Shown here piece after piece: positions 48,601 through 58,490 of a stretch of DNA of 64,000 bases. Each line of letters starts with the position of its first letter. Position 1 is the stretch's first letter. The stretch comes from Larus michahellis (taxonomy: Eukaryota > Chordata > Aves > Charadriiformes > Laridae): contig NC_133901.1 in the NCBI RefSeq assembly GCF_964199755.1, positions 5,310,016 to 5,374,015 of the forward strand, given 5' to 3'. Position numbers and translations under genes: made by a program. The notes under the pieces were generated by a model, which had not been told where the DNA came from, did not search any database, and saw nothing but the letters and a program-made list of their open reading frames with translations.

Positions 48601-51135
48601 AAGGGTCTTCTGCTTCTCTGGGTGACTTGAAAAAGTATCTCAATCACTGTAAATAAAAACCCACAAAAAGTCTGTGAGTCAGTAATTTCCAGCTGCCTTT
48701 GCTGCCCTAATCCTGGCATGCACCTCAGAACAAAGTTTACTATTGATTACCTGGCAATATTTTGCTTTTGAACCAGCTCCTGTCTTCTGGCCACAGCTTC
48801 CATGGATTCTGGTTGCAGAAAGCTATATCCTTAAAGGGAGAGGAGAAAAAAATCTTGAAAATTTGCTTGTTCCCTCAGGCAAATGCACAAACCCAAAGCA
48901 ATGCGGAGACACTTTAAAAAGCTTTTTAAGACTTGAACTATGTGCTTCACCAGGAAGCTGATGTGGCTTAATTTGTATTCATTGCTTTGGGAATATGTAG
49001 TAGAAGCAGGAAGCATCAGGTGTTTGCAGGATCAGATCTGTAGTTGGTGACTTATGTCTTTGAAGTACATATAGTTGCTCCGAAAAGAATAACCAACGGT
49101 TAAGCAAAGCAAACCTGCTCCTTCAAGACTGTTTTCAGCCTAGATGCCATGTAATTTTAAATTACATTTTCTCCTGAGGGAATCTCTGAGATCCACATTA
49201 GTGGGCGGGAAAAGCTGAAGCAAGAAATTTTTGTTTATAGATCTATATGGCATTGAGAATTTATTCACTTATCCCCAAAAAGGAACTTTAAGATGTGACT
49301 TCTTTGTATAAAGTGACTTATAAGTTTGTGTACATTTATGCGCAACATGATATGTGTGCCCCAGTTGTGTTGCCATGCTGTGATATGTAGCCTTCCCCTT
49401 AGAGCTGTGCCCTGTAATTTTGAGCTTTTATTAAAAAGACTTGTAGTTGCCCTGCATGAGGACAATGGCATGTGATATTATGATTAAAGAATATGATCAG
49501 TAAAGTAGTCTTTTAAAACAGACAGAGTTAAATGTAGCAAAAAGTGTTGTTGGTTGGACTCATTTGTTTAGCTACAGCCTTCTGTTTAGGTGTGAAAATG
49601 CTTTGAAAATACAAAAGGAAAAGGAGAGTACACAAACATGCAAATGATTTTGAAAACAGTGTATTTAGCAAAAGCTAAAATGGATGTGTTCAGACTTACA
49701 CTGGCACAGTTTAGAATCTTTGGTAGGCAGACTTCTTTTAGTGAGGCTCTTTTTCCAAAGAAAAACTGTTTATTGACACTACTGATAACCCTATGAAAAA
49801 CTAGTAGGTGCAGTTTGCTTTCTTGTTTGCATGCTATCACTTTTCAGGATGCAGACAATGCTTTGTTACCTGGGCCTGGGTAAACACGGTTGGACAATAT
49901 GTTGGGCATGTTTGCGTGCTGTGGGACTGTGGGTCCAAGGTGGGACGCTATATGGATTTGTCTTGGGTCAGCTGATGCCATCATTTCAGTCGAAGGTAAC
50001 AGATCTCTGAGAGGACATAAACACACAAAGAGGACACACACATCTCTGAGAGGACACACAAAGGACACAGTTTAGTTAAGAATAATCTAAGATCTTGATA
50101 TGCCCTGGTACAGCACATGTACGGTTATTCTCTAAATGCAGTGTTGTAATAGAGAGGTGGTGCAAAATACCTGTCTACCAGTCGAGGCTCAAACTGGGAG
50201 GGAACTGCCTGCATTCTCTGCTGGCCTGCGCCCATTAGCTGAGGGTTTACTGCCATCAACTGATTTCTCATTAGCATCTCTTGCCGCTGCCGCAGTTCTG
50301 CCACAAAGCATATACAGTTCTGTTATCAATGTAGTAAATTAGAAAGTGATTCTGTCTGTGGTATAACTTTACCAGAAAAAAAAGGCTTTTTCCTCTGTGC
50401 CAGCATTTTAGTATGTTAGCAAATCACACTTTTTTTTTTTTAATAGCGGCGACTAAAAAAGATGTTTCCACTGCCACCTTAACCACTTTGTTTGAATAAT
50501 GTAGATTTATACAATCAAACTGCAGTAAAAATAAACAGGATGTGCACAGTCAAGTGTACAAAAGGACAATTTACAATTAACAATAATTCATGTAACACTA
50601 TGAAGCAGAAGAGAATAGCCAGGAATGTTAAGTTCTCTGCTTGAGAGAGTTTGCATTTCTAATACAGTTTTATTCTTCGAAAAATCTTATTAGCTGAAAC
50701 CTGCCCCGTCATGAGACAGCAGCTCTAGAAAGAAGAGCCTGCAGTAGTGAACCGGAACCTCATAATGTCCAGCTATGGCTTTTGTTGCTGAGGTTCTGTG
50801 TGACCTTCACTCTTCGTCCAGATGCTTAGCGTCTCTTGGTCAAATTCTGAATGCCAAGAATCCCCCACGTTGACTTTTAACTACCTTAAGAGAAATGTTT
50901 ATTCAGGTACTCCTAAGATAAATTTCAAATACCTTTTAAAGACATTAAACCTTTTACTGTCTGTTTCTTGTGCATTGTACAGATATTAGCAATCCTATAA
51001 ACAAATGCGCAGTTAGGTTTCTTCCTGCTTACCTCCTGCTGCCATGCCACTTGCTAATCGGTATAAGTGCTTTTCTTCTAGTGTTCCTTGTTCCCCCAGG
51101 ATAGACATTTTTCTCATGTGATCTCGTGGAGTCAT
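42408..51135 (-). CDS. SAMD7: Sterile alpha motif domain-containing protein 7 (whole coding span, eight exons)
   Basis: SAMD7 is a nuclear protein of photoreceptors and pineal cells. In mouse it is a CRX target that associates with Polycomb repressive complex 1 and silences non-rod genes. Eight exons give 1632 nt, or 543 residues plus stop. On the minus strand they are 51135-51033, 50297-50171, 50006-49870, 48829-48751, 46572-45893, 44582-44461, 43692-43582 and 42680-42408. The SAM domain spans about 393-458 (KWTVDDVYNFIISLPGCSDY, then DHAIDGETLPLLTEEHLLDT). Upstream conserved blocks include RLVDRDLLPSTE and PESMEAVARRQELVQ. The middle is a low-complexity acidic/lysine region. The human protein is about 446 residues, so this N-terminus is longer. 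The start is the first ATG of exon 1, three bases after a good acceptor, so at least one noncoding exon lies to the right. All phases agree. Confidence 0.95.
43582..43692 (-). CDS. SAMD7: SAMD7 coding exon 7
   Basis: A 111-nt exon encoding the second half of the SAM domain, IFKDHAIDGETLPLLTEEHL and then MGLKLGPALKIRSQ. The acceptor is TTTCATAAG and the donor GTATGATC. It is almost identical to mammals. Confidence 0.96.
44461..44582 (-). CDS. SAMD7: SAMD7 coding exon 6
   Basis: A 122-nt exon encoding residues 376-416 with the first half of the SAM domain (IRKWTVDDVYNFIISLPGCS). The acceptor is CCTCAAAG and the donor GTGATTAT. Confidence 0.96.
45893..46572 (-). CDS. SAMD7: SAMD7 coding exon 5
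   Basis: A 680-nt exon that starts after CTCTTAG with MEMEMSAIFQQKEMEK. It includes the conserved GLLGLEAPFLYHG and a basic RRPGRRAGNHKA segment. It then passes into a charged low-complexity region that differs strongly from mammals. It ends before the donor GTTTGTGA. Confidence 0.96.
48751..48829 (-). CDS. SAMD7: SAMD7 coding exon 4
   Basis: A 79-nt exon encoding YSFLQPESMEAVARRQELVQ and KQNIA. It corresponds to the human PESIKAVARRNEMIQ block. The acceptor is TTTAAG and the donor GTAATCAA. Confidence 0.95.
49870..50006 (-). CDS. SAMD7: SAMD7 coding exon 3
   Basis: A 137-nt exon encoding DLLPSTEMMASADPRQIHIA, then NMPNILSNRVYPGP. The acceptor used here (TCCTCTCAG) has an exact duplicate 39 nt upstream; see the tandem repeat entry. 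The donor is GTAACAAA. The reading matches the human VLPST, DPRQ and RIYPG landmarks. Confidence 0.93.
50001..50075. repeat. Tandem duplication across the SAMD7 exon 3 acceptor
   Basis: The block ATCTCTGAGAGGACA recurs at 50003 and 50042 with a period of 39 bp, followed by a shorter partial unit ending near 50075. On the minus strand both full copies contain TGTCCTCTCAGAGAT, so each carries a complete acceptor. This copy number could be polymorphic. Confidence 0.85.
50171..50297 (-). CDS. SAMD7: SAMD7 coding exon 2
   Basis: A 127-nt exon encoding ELRQRQEMLMRNQLMAVNPQ and then QAVPSQFEPRLVDR. The acceptor is TTGTGGCAG and the donor GTATTTTG. The in-frame methionine of MAVNP (residue 49) may be close to where shorter orthologues begin. 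Confidence 0.93.
51033..51135 (-). CDS. SAMD7: SAMD7 coding exon 1
   Basis: A 103-nt coding part encoding MTPRDHMRKMSILGEQGTLE and KHLYRLASGMAAG. Preceded by the acceptor CCTTGCAG ending at 51137 and followed by the donor GTAAGCAG. It is joined in phase to exon 2, and its KHLYRLASGMAAG continues naturally into ELRQRQEM, so I include it as coding. Confidence 0.85.
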
Positions 51136-53631
51136 GCTGCAAGGAGACAGCAACAACTTTTCTGTTGTAAAGAATGGGAACAGCAGGCCGAAAGAAAAGC
51201 ATAAGACATCCAACAATGTAAGAAACAGAGCAGGTTATACAGGTTAATTTCTCAGATAAGCAGGTAGGCCTTCTGCCAGTCACAGCTGTAGCTTTCAGCT
51301 GTGGATTGTATTGGTTACCATATAGAAACCTTCTGTTTTCAGGACAATACAAATCTTGCCCTTATTTATACTGAGTTGTTCAGTGTCCTTGGTTCTTACT
51401 ACGGAAGGAAAGTCAGGATGTTGGGAAATATCAGCTGCTCAAAAGGATGTAATTAAGCCAAAGTCTTTTGCCTGCAGCCCCTGGCGTATCACAGCAGCCC
51501 TAAGAACTGACATGTACTCATACTCAGGAAGGCTGGTATCGTTGCTTTAATTTGGGAATTGTAATAGTTTGGAGCCCTGTCTACTCTAAATTAAGTGAAA
51601 CAGATGGAAAGAAATGGTAGAAATAAGCTGTTCCAAATGACATCAGCCACTTAAGACTGCCAAATGAAGTAAAAAAAGGTAAAAGAACATGCTTTGTAGT
51701 GATGTGATAAAAATAGCAAGGCTCAGATTAATTACCCATGTATGTACAGGTAAATAAAGCCAGACGAAAAGTAGAAATCTAGACCAAAAATTAATACACT
51801 ACAAATGAGTAGTGGATAGTTGTACTGTCACTGAGGTGGATTGTGTGAGCAGTTCTAAGTCTGTCCAAAGGGGAAGGTGACTAGATTACAAATGATCCTG
51901 ATACCAGGGGAATGAGTAACCATAGTATGTCCTGATAAGGATTTTGGGGGAATGATCTACAGCAGAATTATTTGTACAGATAGGTTATAAAGGAAGTAAG
52001 TCCTGTAACCCACAGCCCTGTGTGGGCTGTTAAAGCATCCCACACAGGATAGCTTTTTAAGTCGAGGGGTTGGCAGAGGGAGCAGGCTAGCTCTAAAGGC
52101 AGCAGGGGCATCTGTACATTAATTTCAAACTAGATGTGATGCTTAAGTGTTCTCATCCTGTGTCCAGAGAGTTACAGCTCCATGAGTTCAGCTGGCATTT
52201 GGTATAGGTAACAGTGAGGGACACCTTAGAAATGCAAGCACAGAGAATCTACCAAAGCCAGAGAGCTCAAGTGAATCATGCCTTTCTGAACCTTTCCATG
52301 AAAGCCAGTAAACAGAAAATCACTGAGAAACAAGATCTGAGTGACAAGATCTAAGGAACAGAGGATTGACTGTGCCACTACGGGCAGTGGACTCCTCTCC
52401 TCTGGGTCTAGTTTGGGACACAAATCCCATGGCAGGGAAACCATCACTGACAAATGTCCTGACAGCAGCTACCTTCCACTTCAGCTGAGTGCTGACAGCT
52501 GTGGAATTCATGTTAATAACCACTCCACAAAGATATGATCTCTGAAGCACAAACGGCCAATACCATCCAGAGCTCTGCATGGCTTGACTTTTTATGGTTT
52601 ACTTGCCAATTTGCCTTTAGCATGTTGTGATAATGCTATTACATTAAAATACCAGTCTTCTCGAGGGGTCTTAACTACCTTTTGCTCAGGCTTTTCTCAT
52701 GTATTTTCATGTTTATGCCAAACTTGCTTACTTTGCAGGTCAAAACATATTTTCATTTTTATCCTTTGTTGCCCCTGCTTCTAGCCTTACAAAGTCAATG
52801 CCTGTGATTAATGGTGTTGGGGTGATAAAATCCAACTGTGGGACCAGTTGTGCATTTGTGACCAGCGCAAAGGCAGTGGATTTGTACAAGTACCAGTGAG
52901 ATCAAACACAGCTTGACATGTTAGCATTATGAGTACAAGACAGATCCAATTGTCAATTGGTTTGTTTACCTTTAAAACCAGGTACCTAAGATACAGAAAT
53001 TCATTAGAAATAGTAAGCAGGAACAACCAAAATTCCCTTTTTCACAGCCAGTCCTTCTCCAAAACAGAGACGAATTTTAAAAACTGTTCATTATCTAAAA
53101 TCTGATGGAAGCCAAATGTTGTATTTTGTAACCCAAACCGTTTATAAGTCAAAGTAATAATTATAACTCCTTTTATTGCTTTTGGCCTATTGATGAGCTA
53201 CAAATAAATTTAAGAGAAAGCTATCAATGTAATTCACATGCTTCAGGAGTTTGCCATTCCCTTGGTATGGTGAAGATACTTGGTCTCAGCCTCAAAATGA
53301 GTTTTCCAAAAGGTAGACGAGTTAGTCATTTCAGCCATTCAGACTGAGAGTAGAGACTATACTTGGACCACACAACTGGTGGTCCCTCAAAATAAAAAGT
53401 TCTTTACACTTATAAATGTTGTAAATGCTAGATTCTGTGTTGGCCAGGACTCAGGTCTTCCTGGAAGCAGACAAACCCATCAAATCCAAGAAGAGCACCA
53501 TGTCCTTTGTTCTTGACGTATGTATTTGAGCATGTGCTGCTGGACATGTTTCCATTTGCATTTTATTTTTTTTTTTAGGGTACTTTAGACTTAAAGCGGT
53601 TTAGGATGCTGGGTGCTTCATGAAGAGCATT

Positions 53632-53670
53632 TGAGCTGCCAAAGTGCTTCTGAGCTGCTAAAGCATTTTA
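53632..53670. repeat. Imperfect 19-bp tandem pair
   Basis: Two adjacent units begin GAGCTGCCAAAG and GAGCTGCTAAAG. A minor local duplication. Confidence 0.55.
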
Positions 53671-54313
53671 AAGCTCAGTACTAAAGCGATTTAGTGCTGA
53701 ACTAAACTTTACAGCAGCTCAAAAAATAGATGGCAACTGGGATGATGGTATTTGCCATACCATATTGGTCCAGTGAGCCATTTAGGTGGCTTCCTTTCAT
53801 GGATGGGTGGCCATGCATTAAATATTCTGTAAAACAAAGCTGCAATTTTAAACTTCATGCTAGCTTCCTTACAGCCTGGCCTTTGGCCTTTGCCTGGTGC
53901 GCCTAACTAGAGAATATGAAGGTGCAAAGCAACAGCAGAGGTCCAGATAGACATCATGGAAAAAAACAGGAAGTTTTAACCTTGTTATTCTAGTAAATCA
54001 AAAAAAAAAAAAGTAATTAAAAGCTAGTATTAATGCTAACAAAGTTTTGTTTGTCAGATGACTCACAAGCTGTACCACTTTTGCTTTTCAGGAAATATTA
54101 AAATGTTCTAGTCCCCTGTTTTAATCACAGTTATGAATAAACTTTATTCTGGGGAAGCTGACCCTGTGTGGGAAAAAGACATACAAGTAAAAGACACTTT
54201 TCTTTATCAGACCTACCTACTACTTCTACACTTTTACTGCTGTAGTAACACACCTCACTCAACTCCCCCCTAAAATCACACCTGTGACTAAAATTATTTG
54301 ATACAACTTTAAA

Positions 54314-54440
54314 GTGTAGAATCATGGAAAACCTAGTGGGAAAAGACCCACCTATTCTGACCCAAATCCACCACCTCCGTGTGGGATCCCACACATCCTG
54401 CCTGTTCTGACAGACATCTACCAACAACCAAGCAGTAGTA
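54314..54440 (-). mobile_element. Possible ancient CR1 remnant
   Basis: TAGAATCATGGAAAACCTAGTGGGAAAAGACCC resembles, in reverse complement and much diverged, the CR1 3' terminal tract (one octamer and a GGAAAAGACC-like core). The rest cannot be aligned by eye. Confidence 0.3.
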
Positions 54441-54686
54441 ACTCTGTTAGAAACCAGTAGCACCAGTATTCCTGTGTTGTTCTCTGTATAGTCTGTGCAG
54501 TTGCCAAAACAAGCCGGGGTTTTGTGTTGGATGTGAAGTATGTTATATTGTCTGTTGACAGGTACTCTCTTACATAGCCTCCTTTCAGAGCTGAAGCAGA
54601 AACTATTTAAGATCATTCTTTAAATCTTTTTTTTTTTTTTAAGTGAGGTTTTCTTTTGAACTCTGGCATTTTCTACATTTCAGTGA

Positions 54687-57600
54687 ATGGAGGATACCAT
54701 ATACAGCAGCATCCATAGTGGATTTGATCCGTATTTATTGATAGATTATTATCCACTAGATGACCAAGATTCACAGAGCATCGCTTCGGGCAACATTAAT
54801 TGCTTCAGGTAACGTGCATCACATAAGCAGCTTAGCCTTGCAAGGGTAGACTAGGTGGTCTGTTGGTTTGATGTGGAAAAGATATAGTATTGAAACAAGT
54901 CATGGAATAATATGACTTGAAAGTTCATTGGTATCTTCTTCCACTAAAGCTGTAGTTTACTGCTTCCACTGACCCAGTTTTTGGATCATTGTAAGCCAAA
55001 AGGAGGGTTTGATTCCTTAATGAGGTTTTCACTGGAGTTACTCCATGAAGTCATTCTGTTTGGTTTTTTTTCCATTGGTGTGCCAGTCAATCCTATCTAA
55101 CTTAGCTTGGATTTCTTCTCAGATATATAGAAATAACTCTGGTATTTTTTCATGTGTTATTTCTACTGAAATTCTATTCTGTTTTCCCTAGCTGAATGCT
55201 AGAATATCAATATGGTGTAAATTTTACTTAAAGGACGCATTTTGTATGTATACGTCATCCACATTAAATTGCTTGTTTATTTCCCTGAATTTCCTGTTCA
55301 GGGAAGTATTGAATTGATTAGGTAGGATAAATAGTTAGCTTAATAAACTAAAGACTTGTGTGTAACCCTGTGTCAGGAGGAGATACTGAACTTGACTGAT
55401 CTATGTTGTTCCATTTGGAAAAACACCTTTTTTGGTTACTTAGATGGGGTTCTGATTATGACTTGAATTTAGGGTACTTAAGGTTCATACTATTTCCATA
55501 AAAACTAGCCTGTTAGAAACCAGCATCAGCAAAAAAAGATCTCTGAGGGAACAGGGAAAGTATATTTCTGATACATATATTAGCTAGGATTTGAGAGTAG
55601 CTCAAAATCTTGCATCAGGGTTCATATAAATTCATACACACCAGCTGTCCAGTGTTACATTCATATATGGCTCTTCTCTGATCCTATTGCACAAATCCTG
55701 GCTGTACAGCACATTACGGGGATGAAGACAAGTTAATCTCTACCTTTAGAGTCTTACCCTTAGCAAACCCTTCTTGGCAGCAGGCAGAACCACTCACCCA
55801 GTACTAATTCTGTCTCAATTTATTAGATGAGAAGTGGCAAGACACGAATTTCATGAACCAGAAGCATTTGCAAATCTAATCACGCTGTATGCGGTTTCAA
55901 AATGTCTATAGCAGTCTGTGTATCTATGATATTAATTGCATTGGCAAAATACAGTAAGTCTTAATGGAAGACTTATTTTTTTCAGGTAAGTGCATTAAGA
56001 TATCAATAACTAATACTGCTTTTATTTACATCAAATGCATAGAATTAGCATTTTAAAAAGCGATGTTTAGTATACCTTTGCAGTGGCTCCACAGACTGTT
56101 TGGAAGAAGCTCATTATTTTTTAAAATGCTCAGGTAAATCTGTGTCAGAGAAACCAGTTAAACGTATAATATGAACATGTATACGTGCATATGAGTGAAG
56201 TATATGAATAAACTCATACATAGTCCATTTCCACTGGCTCCCTTTTTAGAAAAGGCTCTCCTGATTACTTGAGAAGTCAGACGCTGTTTTAAAAAACAGA
56301 TAAATATTCCAATATTATTAATACTCTAATGTTATTAACTGTAGTATCAAGGGTTCTTGCCTTAAACCTATGCTGAGTCATAAAGCTAGAGACTGTATTT
56401 TTCAAGAATGCACAGTCAGCAAAATAAGTTACTTTTGGAAAGCAAGAAAGCAATTATACCAACATTATGTCATACAGGAGCATGAAATATGTCTTCTTAA
56501 TTGGGGTAAGGTACCATTGGGCTACAACCGAGGGCTAAATTCTAATCCTAGATACGCGGGCACAGACTGCTCAGAGACTGAGATTAGAGTGTAATCCTAA
56601 AACTGGATTGAGAACGATACATTCCTTAAAGAAAGGAAAATAACTATATTTATACTGTGCGTGTCAGCCAGTAAAGTTTGCATTGCATGCCTTTACACTG
56701 AAATGAAGACATGGATGTTTCACCATTTTTGAGCTAGCTAATTGGTTAGATTGCAAGCAGCAAGTCACTTTTTTTTTTTTTTTTTTCTTAAAAACACACT
56801 GGTCTCAGGAAGAAATCAAGGCTTAATATTGACAAACTTAATCTTTCAGGAACTAAGTTAGGTTCACAATAGAAGTTCGTCTTGTTCCCACTGGAATGGA
56901 CGGGGACAAGGGGAAACTGTTATTCCTGTGTGCTGCTAAGGCAACAGTCAACTGACTGCATTGACTAAAACCAAAGGTGGAGACGCACCATGCTGAGCAC
57001 AAACACCCAGCAAGGGCCCTCAAAGCCTACTAGGTGAGCCGGACAGATGGTGGAGGAAAAAGAAGCCGCCCTGCCATTTGATATGGCATTGGAGGCATAG
57101 GGATACAGGAGGACAGTAAGCAGCTGAGGTGGGAATTGTGCTTAGCGCTTCTCGCTCTCGGCTCGGTGCTGTAACCACAGGACTGATTTCTGCAGAACCA
57201 CGGTGCTGATATTATTCATTTGTATTTTTGGCAGCACCCAAAGCTGGGATCACACTGAGTGCTTTAACTATGCCTTTTAAGTAAAATAACTAAGCAAGAA
57301 CTAATGAAAATAATGGTTCTGGCAGAGAAAGTGTGTGCATGCACACATATGTACACCCACCCTGTATCCTGATAAACCGGTACATGGAGAAACTGCTTAC
57401 AAGGGGTGAGTCTCTCTATTACACTGGTTATATATACAGAGATAGAAGCATGATGTAATTTGTTTTCCCTGTGGATTTATTTCATAATTGGGGATGACAT
57501 TTGAAACGTTATCCTCTTGTCTTTGATTCTTTTAGAAACCTGAAGATTGCAAAATGTGGTGTAACTGGAATCAGTTAAAGGGAAACTAGACTCTGTAAGT

Positions 57601-58490
57601 TTTAGTTTTTAATCATTTCTACTTTTAAAGCATAAAAAAGAAGTTTTTTCTTTTTTTATTTTTAAATATTGGAAATGGAAGGCTTGGGATGGAAAGCTTT
57701 CTGACAATTGGAGAGCAAGGCTGGTATTTCCAAATGAATTGCAGTTTAATTTCAGTGGGATTTGTGTCTCACTTTAACGTGAAATACTAGTGCAAATGAC
57801 AACACTTCCAGTGCCAAAAGAAACCAGGTACTGGAAAGAGGAACGAGTTTTAGGAAGGCTCTTTGAAACTATTTTTATTTAACAACTCTTTAACTTCACT
57901 GGCTAAGAGTTTGAATCTAGAAAACTTGTACTGGATGCTCAGTACCTTCCCTTTTCAGTTAGGATGTTAAATATTGCAGCAGTATCCATTGGACTCCCCC
58001 AAATCCTCGGATTAAACAGAAAACTGCATTTGATATGTCTTATACCACTATGGTAAAGCAAGATGGTGCAGGTTTTTATCATTAATCACTTCAGGTTAGC
58101 TTGCTTTGTTACAAAACAAAAGACAGCAGCCACTCATCTTAAAAAATATTTGCAGGTATGTCAGATATGTCGGATACTAAAACCACTGTTATTTTCCAAA
58201 CTCATATATGAAGTCACAAGTTTTAATACAAACTTTTTCCCCTTGTGAGATTAACATGTGAAATTGCACACCTGATCCTGTAAACAGACTCAGAAACCAG
58301 TGTCTTGAACAGACTGAGCATTTTCAGATCCAGTATGAAGGATCAGACCCTGATGAAATTACTCAAGTCAGAATTGCCTCTCTCTCTCTCTCTCTCTCTC
58401 TTTGTCTATCTCTGGAGCACCAAGGAGATACAGAAATTCGCATATTCTCTAACTGAGGAACTTGAAATTTTAGCTCTGAAGGCAGTATAA
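54687..58490 (+). other. Speculative three-exon plus-strand gene model
   Basis: Exon A (54687-54808) starts at an ATG just after an acceptor (TACATTTCAG) and ends before GTAACGTG. It reads MEDTIYSSIHSGFDPYLLID and continues acidic. Exon B (56084-56133) follows ACCTTTGCAG, ends before GTAAATC and reads GSTDCLEEAHYFLKCS. Exon C (58288-58490) follows TGTAAACAG, runs through a (TC)n tract and ends in TAA. The phases agree and give 124 residues. I recognise no family. In mammals LRRC31 lies divergently next to SAMD7, but these peptides have no leucine-rich repeats, so this is not LRRC31 as I know it. Exon A is the best-supported part; the join is an inference. Confidence 0.2.
58379..58400. repeat. 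(TC)n microsatellite
   Basis: An uninterrupted run of 11 TC units. It falls inside the last exon of the speculative plus-strand model, where it would code a Ser-Leu repeat, an argument against that exon being constrained. Confidence 0.95.

Larger units (their letters stand above)
51137..54683. other. SAMD7 upstream region
   Basis: The noncoding first exon and promoter of SAMD7 should lie here or further right, but I cannot place them. There is no CpG island, as expected for a tissue-restricted gene. An old CR1-like remnant lies near 54.3 kb. Short open frames look random. Confidence 0.4.

Noticed and set aside
54131-54616. 161-codon minus-strand frame
   Set aside because: No family resemblance; it overlaps a probable old CR1 remnant and has no supporting splice or start context.
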